Assembly: GCA_025354965.1 (NCBI GenBank) | Contig: JANXLW010000384.1 | Coordinates: 1 to 5,877, forward strand | Source of the DNA: Betaproteobacteria bacterium | GTDB lineage: Bacteria; Pseudomonadota; Gammaproteobacteria; Burkholderiales; Burkholderiaceae_C | Length of the DNA: 5,877 bases | Direction of reading: 5' to 3' | The notes under the pieces: generated by a model | What the model was told of the DNA's origin: nothing | The model's database searches: none | Seen by the model: only the letters and a program-made list of their open reading frames with translations | Program-made: the position numbers and the translations under genes | In this document: positions 1 to 5,309 of the stretch, piece after piece | Layout: each line of letters opens with the position of its first letter | Numbering within the stretch: the first letter of the stretch is position 1

Positions 1-71
1 CATAGCCCTGCGCCAAAACCATCACCAAGCCGCAGGCCAAGACCCGTCAGCAGCGTCTCAACCGCCAGCCA
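1..71. other. edge segment with no callable gene
   Basis: Beyond the DUF488 stop, both strands keep open frames to the edge but none shows a recognisable protein. On the minus strand an ATG at 22 could begin a gene (MVLAQGY...) but only a few codons are visible and no clear ribosome site precedes it. Confidence 0.4.
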
Positions 72-401
72 TCACGGCGCCACAACGGCGCCCTCTTCTT
101 TCAACAAGTCCCGCAGAATTGAGCGGTGGCAGCGCGACTCATCCTGGCAATAACAGCCCATGGAAAAATCGGCGCTTTGAGACAGCTTCGCCAATAGCGC
201 AATGGTCCGGGCCGCATCGGCTTGCTAACCCAGTTTCATGGTCTCTGGGCTGGGCGCCAGGTTGGGATACCAGATGTCGTACCAGTTCTGGCGCGCAAAC
301 TCGGTTTTAGGTACGCCGCGCGGTGGACGCCTGACGGTCCCTATGCGCAGGCCTTCGCCAGGCGTCCGCTCAGTTCCAAGTTTGACGATTCGAATGGCCA
401 T
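72..401 (-). pseudogene. DUF488 (YeaO-like) family gene, broken by an amber stop and an apparent internal deletion
   Basis: Reading the minus strand from the ATG at 401 gives MAIRIVKLGT, then RTPGEGLRIGTVRRPPRGVP, KTEFARQNWYDIWYPNLAPS and PETMKLG, a textbook DUF488/YeaO N-terminus. Codon 59 (227-225) is TAG. The same frame continues with QADAARTIALLAKL, the family's C-terminal motif DFSMGCYCQDESRCHRS and ILRDLLKEEG, and ends at TGA (74-72). From memory, intact members carry about 20-25 more residues between these halves, including a W..F..RY..EM segment that is absent here, so the TAG sits at an apparent in-frame deletion junction. The biochemical role of DUF488 proteins is not established; the conserved Cys/His cluster is intact. 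The start lies 12 bp after the prolyl oligopeptidase stop, with a GAAGAG-like ribosome site overlapping that stop, so the two were probably co-transcribed. A sequencing error could make the TAG but not the missing block. Family assignment is strong; loss of function is likely. Confidence 0.85.
76..92. repeat. paired GGCGCC palindromes able to form a 6-bp hairpin at the end of the DUF488 remnant
   Basis: GGCGCC (76-81) and GGCGCC (87-92) are separated by ACAAC. Each is self-palindromic, so together they can fold into a GC-only stem with a 5-nt loop on either strand. The hairpin spans the last codons of the DUF488 remnant. No T-run follows on the minus strand, so it is not a classical intrinsic terminator. 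It could still stabilise or end the prolyl oligopeptidase transcript. Confidence 0.35.
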
Positions 402-413
402 GATTCATGCTCT

Positions 414-2615
414 TCAGGGTTTGATTTGGGCCCGGCCCATTTGCCACAATAAAAAACTGTAAATATCGGCTGCCTCGCCATAGCGCTGCGTGCTGGTGCT
501 GCCAATGCCATGTCCAGCCTGGGTGTCAAGACGCAGCAGCACCGGTTTGCCGCTGATTGAGGCGGCTTGCAGACGTGCCGCCGCTTTGCCGCTTTCCCAC
601 ACGTCCACGCGCGGATCGTTCAAGCCGTGCACCAGCAAAACAGCGGGATAGGCAGTGCCGTCCCTGATGTTGTGATAAGTGCTCATGTCCAGCAGCGCAG
701 CAAACTCCGATGCATTCTTGACGCTGCCGAACTCCGAAATATTGGTGATGCCGTTGGCACTTTCCTCTGAGCGGATGGTGTCCATCATGCCGACATTGAA
801 AATGGCAGCGGCAAACAGTTCGGGCGCTGTCGTGACGGTGCGTCCGACAAAAATTCCGCCTGCACTACCGCCCATCACCGCCAGCGTTTTTGGGGACGCA
901 TAGCCCTGCCTGATCAGGTACTGGGCGCAGGCAACGCCGTCCTTCCAGGTATTGGACTTGGTGGTTTTGAAGCCGGCTTTGTACCAGTCGTTGCCGTAAA
1001 CACCGCTGCCGCGCACATTGGCATAGGCCAATACCCCGCCCTGCTCGATCCAGACCATGGAAGATGGTGAAAATCGTGCCGTTTCCGAAAATCCATAAGC
1101 GCCGTAACCATCCAGCAAGGTGGGGTTGTTGCCATCGAGCTTGATGCCTTTTTTGTGCAGCACGGTCATGGGAATCAGTGTGCCGTCATGGCTGGCGGCC
1201 TTGACCTCGGTGATTTCGATCTCCGGCACCTCAGGTTCAACCTTTTGGGTACGCAAGCCGGAGTCAACCGAATCCTTGCCGTCAAAAACAAATGTGCGCG
1301 GCAATTGCGTCCAGCCACTCAGGCTGTAGAGAATATTCTTGTACGCATGCGCTGGATCGGCGTGCACACCGGCTGCACCAGGAAACGGCATGGCAATGGC
1401 CTGGCCCGCTGTGTCACCTGGCGCGTAGCGGCGCACACCAATGGAAGTGCCCTCACGAATACTGGCCACCAGTGCGTCGCGGTTGAGCGAAAATTCTTCC
1501 AGCACACCGTCCTTGGGAGGCGTCGCCACCACGCGCGCCAGTGCCAACTGCGGCTTGTTCAGGTCAAGCTTCAAGACCTGGTTGCGCGGTGCCTGGGTGT
1601 AAGTCATCAGATAGAGATCATTGCCCTTGAGCGCCACGTCGGTAATCTTGTCGGCATAGGTCGAAATCTTTTTCCAGATCGCATCAGATTTGCCCAAATC
1701 AGCTACTTTTGCGACAAACAGAAAACCTTCAGGCAGTGTCGTATCCGTGGTGCGAGCCAGCATCCATTTGCTGTCCGCGCTGAAGATGATGCCACCCACG
1801 TCCAGCCTTGCCAGTCCCAGTCGCTTTGTGACTGTCGGGCCAAAAACAGCCGTCGCCTTCGACTGCGGCTGACCCACTTTGAGCCACATGACCTGGCTGT
1901 CAAGATAGGTCTCGGTCTCAGGTTGCCCCGGCTTCAACTCCTTGAGTTGGTTGTAGGTGAATGACTTGCTGTCTGGCAGCCAGGACACAAGAGCTTCCTG
2001 CACACGGGGGATGGGCGCACCGACCAGCGTGCCGTCGTTGATATTCAGGATGTACAGGGAAGCATCCTCCGAACCGCCGGCCGACATACCGTAGGCCACA
2101 TACTTGCCATCCCACGACGGCACAAAGTAGTTCACCGCGTGCGGCACGCCGGTGCGTTGGGTATCGACTTCGGGGTTCACCAGAACCTTCTCTGCCCCTT
2201 CCAAACCGATGCGCATCATCAGCTTGAACTGGGTTTCACCCTGAGGGCGTTTGAGATAGTAAACCCGGCCGAACGGCATGCGCACGACGCTGTTGATGTT
2301 GTCGCCAGTGGCAATAGACAACTCCTTAATACGCTTGAGCAAGTGCTCATGCAGGTCAATCTTGTCGAGCGTTTGGCGCGTCACTTCGCCTTGGGCGCGC
2401 AACCAGGTTTGCACTTCGGGGTCTTTGACATTTTCCAGGTAACGGTAGGGGTCGTGCACCGTCACACCGTGCAGCACCTGGACCACATCGCGGACCGGTG
2501 CAATTGGCACAACCGGTTCTGCGGCGAAAGTCCCACTGGCGATTGCCAGCCACCACAGAGCCGCGCCCAATGCGCGGGTTACCTCAGTCCTGCGCGAAAA
2601 CAGCCGAAATTTCAT
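414..2615 (-). CDS. exported prolyl oligopeptidase family serine peptidase (S9A)
   Basis: A 733-aa serine peptidase. Residues 1-31 form a signal peptide (MKFRLFSRR, hydrophobic ALGAALWWLAIA, then a TFAAEP cleavage region), so the enzyme should act in the periplasm or outside. Residues from about 38 (with DPYRYLE at 55-61) to about 450 match the S9A beta-propeller gate; the rest is the alpha/beta hydrolase domain. Visible landmarks are DGYGAYG with the likely oxyanion Tyr504, RGSGVYG from Arg535, nucleophile Ser584 in GGSAGG, Asp667 in HGLNDPRVD and His702 in QAGHG. The triad order and spacing fit the family, which cleaves short peptides, classically after proline. The frame stays open for 81 codons upstream (to 2858), but the start at 2615 is preferred because of the AAAGGGG ribosome site and the signal peptide. 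Length suits an exported S9A enzyme. Physiological substrate is unknown. The DUF488 remnant follows closely. Confidence 0.93.
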   Translation of the reverse strand: MKFRLFSRRTEVTRALGAALWWLAIASGTFAAEPVVPIAPVRDVVQVLHGVTVHDPYRYLENVKDPEVQTWLRAQGEVTRQTLDKIDLHEHLLKRIKELSIATGDNINSVVRMPFGRVYYLKRPQGETQFKLMMRIGLEGAEKVLVNPEVDTQRTGVPHAVNYFVPSWDGKYVAYGMSAGGSEDASLYILNINDGTLVGAPIPRVQEALVSWLPDSKSFTYNQLKELKPGQPETETYLDSQVMWLKVGQPQSKATAVFGPTVTKRLGLARLDVGGIIFSADSKWMLARTTDTTLPEGFLFVAKVADLGKSDAIWKKISTYADKITDVALKGNDLYLMTYTQAPRNQVLKLDLNKPQLALARVVATPPKDGVLEEFSLNRDALVASIREGTSIGVRRYAPGDTAGQAIAMPFPGAAGVHADPAHAYKNILYSLSGWTQLPRTFVFDGKDSVDSGLRTQKVEPEVPEIEITEVKAASHDGTLIPMTVLHKKGIKLDGNNPTLLDGYGAYGFSETARFSPSSMVWIEQGGVLAYANVRGSGVYGNDWYKAGFKTTKSNTWKDGVACAQYLIRQGYASPKTLAVMGGSAGGIFVGRTVTTAPELFAAAIFNVGMMDTIRSEESANGITNISEFGSVKNASEFAALLDMSTYHNIRDGTAYPAVLLVHGLNDPRVDVWESGKAAARLQAASISGKPVLLRLDTQAGHGIGSTSTQRYGEAADIYSFLLWQMGRAQIKP

Positions 2616-2619
2616 AACG

Positions 2620-2626
2620 CCCCTTT
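2620..2626 (-). promoter_or_regulatory. ribosome binding site fixing the prolyl oligopeptidase start
   Basis: On the minus strand AAAGGGG ends 4 nt before the ATG at 2615 (the AAGG core is 6 nt away). Together with the signal peptide encoded immediately after this ATG, it favours 2615 over the upstream in-frame ATG at 2858. Confidence 0.7.
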
Positions 2627-2765
2627 TTTGTGTTAAAGCAAATCGAAAACCTGCGCGTGTGGGCCAAAGCAGCCACGCCGAGTTTAGCGCTGTGCGGGTG
2701 GTTTCACGGGCTGACACCTTGACGCCTGTCGCAGGTTCCCACAGACCGTCGTTTCCGACCGCTTC

Positions 2766-2794
2766 ATGGCACATTAACCCTGACGGGATGTCAA
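2766..2794 (-). promoter_or_regulatory. possible sigma70 promoter for the prolyl oligopeptidase
   Basis: A perfect -35 hexamer TTGACA (2794-2789) is followed after 17 nt by TGCCAT (2771-2766), a poor -10 matching TATAAT at three positions. It would leave a 5' leader of about 145 nt. The -35 is convincing, the -10 is not, so this is tentative. Confidence 0.25.
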
Positions 2795-2816
2795 GCAAGT
2801 TGGGCGGGACCGAATA

Positions 2817-2845
2817 TTGGAGACAAAACAAGCTCACGGTAAGAT
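2817..2845 (+). promoter_or_regulatory. probable sigma70 promoter of the dehydrogenase gene
   Basis: TTGGAG (2817-2822), a 17-nt spacer, then TAAGAT (2840-2845, four of six matches to TATAAT). It lies about 34 bp before the start codon, giving a short leader that contains the GAAGGA ribosome site. Placement and spacing are good; no experiment supports it. Confidence 0.4.
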
Positions 2846-2878
2846 ATTCTGGTAACACCCCACTGAAGGATCACCCCT

Positions 2879-3733
2879 ATGTCTAACATCTCATTTCTGG
2901 GTACCGGCCTGCTGGGCGGTGCCTTCGCCGAGGCGGCAGCCAAACGTGGCGACACGGTCATGGCATGGAACCGCTCTGCGGACAAAGTTCATGCGTTGAA
3001 GCAGTTCGGCGTGATCGCAGCAGCTACCCCGCTTGATGCGGTGCGCGGAGCGTCACGGGTTCACCTCGTCCTCAAGGACGACGCTGTCGTTGAAGAAGTA
3101 CTGGCCGCTGCGCGCGCCGGGCTCTACGCCGACGCCATCATCATCGATCACACGACGACACTGCCGACGCTGACCGCAGCGCGTGCCCAGCGCTTCCATG
3201 CCGAAGGGTTGAAGTACCTGCACTGCCCCGTCTTCATGGGCCCGGCGGCGGCGCGCAACGCCCAGGGGACGATGCTGGCGGCGGGACCCGGCAATCTGTT
3301 CGAAAGCGTCAAGACCGAACTGGCAAAAATGACTGGCAAGCTGGAGTATTTTGGCGAGCGCAGCGATCTTGCTGCGGTGAACAAATTATTCGGCAATGCC
3401 ATGATCATTGGCATGTCGGCAGTGCTGGCCGATGTGCTCACCATGGCCCAGGCCAGCCAGGTCAATCCCGAAGACGCCATCAAGGCCTTTGGCTTTTTCG
3501 ATTTGAATGCAATTATTGCGGGCCGCGGGGCCAATATGGCGAGAGGAAATTTCACTCCGACTTTTGAATTGGCCATGGCACGCAAAGATCTGCGGCTGAT
3601 GCTGGAAACCGCGGGTGATCGCCCGCTGGCGGCACTGCCATCGGTGGCAGCGCGAATGGATCAGCTCATCGCAGCCGGACACGGAGCCGACGACGCCGGT
3701 GTACTTGGCGTCGACGCCGTGCGGAGACGTTAA
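2879..3733 (+). CDS. NAD(P)-dependent oxidoreductase, beta-hydroxyacid dehydrogenase family
   Basis: A 284-aa soluble dehydrogenase of the 3-hydroxyisobutyrate / 6-phosphogluconate dehydrogenase-like superfamily. Residues 6-14 (FLGTGLLGG) are the Rossmann dinucleotide loop. N31-R32-S33 at the end of the second strand suggests NADP(H), since an acidic residue normally marks NAD specificity. The region with DHTTTLP (90-96) corresponds to the family's D-x-S/T-T stretch, and CPVFMGPAAARNAQGT (116-131) occupies the place of the substrate-binding APVSGG motif but is clearly divergent. Lys169 in NKLFGN matches the catalytic lysine, with Asn173 four residues on as expected. The C-terminal helical domain contains ARKDLRLM. 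The start is fixed by an in-frame TGA at 2864 and by GAAGGA 8 nt upstream of the ATG. Substrate unknown; a small hydroxyacid or aldehyde is only a guess. Transcribed alone, divergent from the peptidase and convergent with the small membrane protein gene. Confidence 0.9.
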   Translation: MSNISFLGTGLLGGAFAEAAAKRGDTVMAWNRSADKVHALKQFGVIAAATPLDAVRGASRVHLVLKDDAVVEEVLAAARAGLYADAIIIDHTTTLPTLTAARAQRFHAEGLKYLHCPVFMGPAAARNAQGTMLAAGPGNLFESVKTELAKMTGKLEYFGERSDLAAVNKLFGNAMIIGMSAVLADVLTMAQASQVNPEDAIKAFGFFDLNAIIAGRGANMARGNFTPTFELAMARKDLRLMLETAGDRPLAALPSVAARMDQLIAAGHGADDAGVLGVDAVRRR

Positions 3734-3948
3734 CGCCCTGTCGGTGACAGGTAAGTCCCGTTCATCTGTGTGTTTTTACCCGAGATGAATTGCCGCGCCA
3801 GCCAAAGGCAGGCGGCTCCCATAGCGACGACAACGACACCAGCGCCAGCGCTTGACGGGTTGCGCGACACATTGAGGAAGATCGCCACTCCGACCATAAC
3901 AAGCATGATGCCTGCAAATAAATTGACCAGACTGAAAATGGTTTTCAT
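3730..3948 (-). CDS. small membrane protein with two predicted transmembrane segments
   Basis: A 72-aa protein beginning MKTIFSLVNLF. Residues about 4-25 (FAGIMLVMVGVAIFL core) and 35-54 (GAGVVVVAMGAACLWLA core) are strongly hydrophobic and are joined by a short polar loop, SRNPSS. The tail, ISGKNTQMNGTYLSPTGR, is polar. I do not recognise a named family; it resembles the many small two-helix inner-membrane proteins of unknown role. An upstream ATG in frame (4074) would add a 42-residue, proline-rich, non-conserved-looking stretch and overlap the preceding gene, so the ATG at 3948 with its GGAG site is chosen. The gene follows the 65-aa gene by 16 bp and is probably its operon partner. Its TAA overlaps the dehydrogenase's TAA. 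Confidence 0.7.
   Translation of the reverse strand: MKTIFSLVNLFAGIMLVMVGVAIFLNVSRNPSSAGAGVVVVAMGAACLWLARQFISGKNTQMNGTYLSPTGR
3737..3751. terminator. perfect hairpin at the convergent junction, possible bidirectional transcription stop
   Basis: CCTGTC (3737-3742), loop GGT, GACAGG (3746-3751): a perfect 6-bp stem starting 4 nt after the dehydrogenase stop codon. It lies within the last codons of the convergent small membrane gene. No T-run follows on either strand, so intrinsic termination would be weak. Position is the main argument. Confidence 0.35.
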
Positions 3949-3953
3949 GAAAG

Positions 3954-3957
3954 CTCC
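3954..3957 (-). promoter_or_regulatory. ribosome binding site of the small membrane protein
   Basis: GGAG on the minus strand, 5 nt before the ATG at 3948. It decides for the 72-aa product over the longer 114-codon frame. Confidence 0.55.
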
Positions 3958-3964
3958 GGGCGGT

Positions 3965-4162
3965 TTAAGGCAAGTAGGGGTAGCCGATGAGGGCCGATGA
4001 CCTGGCAGCTGCGGCGTGCTGTGCCGAGCGGGGATACTGCATGGCAGCAAAAAGCTGTTTGCACTTTCTGCCAATGTCAGAAATCAGGTTCCCCAAGGCA
4101 GCGCTGCGCTGTTGTTGCACAAACCGGATGCGGGCTTCTATATCGATATAACTTTGTTCCAT
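3965..4162 (-). CDS. hypothetical 65-aa protein, helical N-terminal half
   Basis: The product begins MEQSYIDIEARIRFVQQQ and continues RSAALGNLISDIGRKCKQLF; residues about 5-42 are expected to form an amphipathic helix with many Arg/Lys and Gln. The rest (QYPRSAQHAAAARSSALIGY) is low in complexity and probably disordered. No membrane segment or signal peptide. The style (an RSxxLGNLI core) recalls short uncharacterised betaproteobacterial proteins, but I cannot name a family. The frame is open 23 codons further up to an ATG at 4231, where the translation looks non-coding. The ATG at 4162 is preferred although its AAGGA lies a rather long 13 nt upstream, so the start is uncertain. It precedes the membrane protein gene by 16 bp and is divergent from the LysR gene, which may control it. 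Confidence 0.6.
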   Translation of the reverse strand: MEQSYIDIEARIRFVQQQRSAALGNLISDIGRKCKQLFAAMQYPRSAQHAAAARSSALIGYPYLP

Positions 4163-4185
4163 GGTGTCGGATCTTTCCTTTAAAA

Positions 4186-4204
4186 GTGTCCCTTGTGAGA
4201 ACAC
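4186..4204. promoter_or_regulatory. candidate LysR-type operator, GTGT-N11-ACAC
   Basis: GTGT (4186-4189) and ACAC (4201-4204) form an inverted repeat with an 11-nt centre, fitting the T-N11-A rule of LysR-family boxes. It lies in the 116-bp divergent region, about 75 bp upstream of the LysR ATG and 24 bp upstream of the 65-aa gene's ATG. The dyad is only 4 bp per arm, so chance is a real alternative. Confidence 0.35.
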
Positions 4205-4210
4205 GGTGCT

Positions 4211-4239
4211 ACGATAACGGAGATGTTGCAACGCAGCAA
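4211..4239 (-). promoter_or_regulatory. possible promoter for the two small genes
   Basis: On the minus strand TTGCTG (4239-4234), a 17-nt spacer and TATCGT (4216-4211, four of six to TATAAT). Transcription would begin about 4204, at the edge of the GTGT-N11-ACAC dyad, so a bound regulator would touch the start site. The -35 is weak. Confidence 0.22.
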
Positions 4240-4278
4240 ACGATCAAATCTCATCCGATGAAGCAATAAAACTCAGCC

Positions 4279-5244
4279 ATGTCCTATCGATTGCCGCCTC
4301 TGAATGCGCTACGCGCCTTTGAAGCAGCCGCGCGTCACCTCAGCTTCAAAAATGCAGCCACCGAGTTGTCGGTGACACCGACCGCGGTGAGTCATCAGAT
4401 CAAGTTGTTGGAGGAGTTTTTGGGTCTGACGCTTTTTCGCCGCCTGACCCGCGCACTGGAGCTCACACCGCAAGGCGAAGCCATGCTGCCCGAGGTGCGC
4501 GCGGGCTTGGAGTGTTTTGCGGCTGCCGTGGAAACCGCGCACGAACACGTCGCCACCGGCAAACTGATCGTCGTCTCACCGCCATCCTTCGCAACACGCT
4601 GGCTGGTGCCGCGCCTGCGCCGCTTTACCCAGACCGAGTCAACCCTGAATCTGCACGTGATCAGGTCTCTCAACAGCATTGATCGCGATCAGTCTGACGG
4701 TGCCGCCGTATTCGACAGCATCGACTTGCGTGAGGAAGACTCGCAAGTGGTTATTCGATTTGGTTCCGGTGTTTATCCGGGGTTTCGCGTTGACCGCATG
4801 TTTGGTTCGGACTACATCGCAGTTTGCAGCCCGGCATTGCTGCAGGCAAAGGCTCCGCTACACCAAGTGGCGGACATCCGGTTTCAAGTTCTGCTGCACG
4901 ACGACGCTCTTGGCAACGAGCGAGCGCGCCCGAGCTGGGAAGAGTGGTTAAGAGTCGCCGGTGTAAGCGGCGTCGACAGCAGCGCGGGGCCGCACTTTAG
5001 CGATTCGGGCCTGGCATTCGTTGCAGCGGTCGACGGACTTGGCGTCGCGCTGGCCTCCAAACCATTGGTTGTAGCGGCCATCGCCGAAGGAAAACTTGTT
5101 GCACCCTTTGACATCATGGTTGGGCAGCAGGATGCATACTATTTGGTCACTCCGCAAGCCATTGCAGGCCGCCCGGCAGTCAAGGCGTTTCGCAAGTGGT
5201 TGCTTGCCGAGGCGAAAATTGAAGAGTCTGGCCGCCCCAACTGA
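4279..5244 (+). CDS. LysR-family transcriptional regulator, GcvA-like
   Basis: A 321-aa cytoplasmic DNA-binding regulator of normal LysR length. Residues 6-66 are the winged helix-turn-helix: PPLNALRAFEAAARHLSFKN, AATELSVTPTAVSHQIKLLE, then FRRLTRALELTPQG. This closely follows the GcvA/AmpR-type subgroup. The effector-binding domain runs from about residue 94 (KLIVVSPPSFATRWLVPRL) to about 305, with CSPALL and DSGLAFVAAVDGLGVALASK near the usual places. A stretch around residues 130-155 (NSIDRDQSDGAAVFDSIDLR) is longer than in typical GcvA relatives and must loop out near the effector cleft. An in-frame TAA 10-12 nt upstream leaves 4279 as the first ATG; no clear Shine-Dalgarno is seen, so translation may be weak. 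Divergent from the small-gene pair; LysR regulators usually act on the divergent promoter and on their own. Effector unknown. Confidence 0.93.
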   Translation: MSYRLPPLNALRAFEAAARHLSFKNAATELSVTPTAVSHQIKLLEEFLGLTLFRRLTRALELTPQGEAMLPEVRAGLECFAAAVETAHEHVATGKLIVVSPPSFATRWLVPRLRRFTQTESTLNLHVIRSLNSIDRDQSDGAAVFDSIDLREEDSQVVIRFGSGVYPGFRVDRMFGSDYIAVCSPALLQAKAPLHQVADIRFQVLLHDDALGNERARPSWEEWLRVAGVSGVDSSAGPHFSDSGLAFVAAVDGLGVALASKPLVVAAIAEGKLVAPFDIMVGQQDAYYLVTPQAIAGRPAVKAFRKWLLAEAKIEESGRPN

Positions 5245-5268
5245 TGTGCCATGACCAACCATAAGGCA

Positions 5269-5282
5269 GCGCAAAACTGCGC
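5269..5282. terminator. short hairpin between the convergent LysR and pullulanase genes
   Basis: GCGCA (5269-5273), loop AAAC, TGCGC (5278-5282): a perfect 5-bp stem in the 65-bp gap between two convergent stop codons. It lacks a T-run on both sides, so this is a weak candidate. Nothing else structured is seen in 5245-5309. Confidence 0.3.
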
Positions 5283-5309
5283 ACTCGGCAAAGTCACCGG
5301 CAACTTCTG

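Noticed and set aside
2..310. Plus-strand frame open from the window edge to 310
   Set aside because: It lies opposite the DUF488 remnant, whose minus-strand reading gives clear family motifs; the plus-strand translation has none.
899..909. CATAGCCCTGC repeated from positions 1-11
   Set aside because: An 11-bp match inside unrelated contexts, one within the peptidase coding region; most likely chance, no flanking similarity.
1155..1964. 269-codon plus-strand open frame opposite the prolyl oligopeptidase
   Set aside because: It is wholly antisense to a well-supported gene, has no recognisable domain and is rich in His, Arg and Gln as expected for a shadow of GC-rich coding DNA.
2139..2636. 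165-codon plus-strand open frame
   Set aside because: Antisense to the propeller part of the peptidase gene, with no motif and no ribosome site of note.
3148..3585. 145-codon minus-strand open frame
   Set aside because: Shadow of the dehydrogenase gene; its composition follows from the codon bias of the sense strand.
4226..4239. TTGC-N6-GCAA inverted repeat upstream of the LysR gene
   Set aside because: Even-spaced dyad that does not fit the T-N11-A symmetry of LysR boxes, and short enough to occur by chance.
4258..4269. Tiny ATGAAGCAATAA open frame just before the LysR start
   Set aside because: Three codons without a ribosome site; nothing supports a leader peptide.
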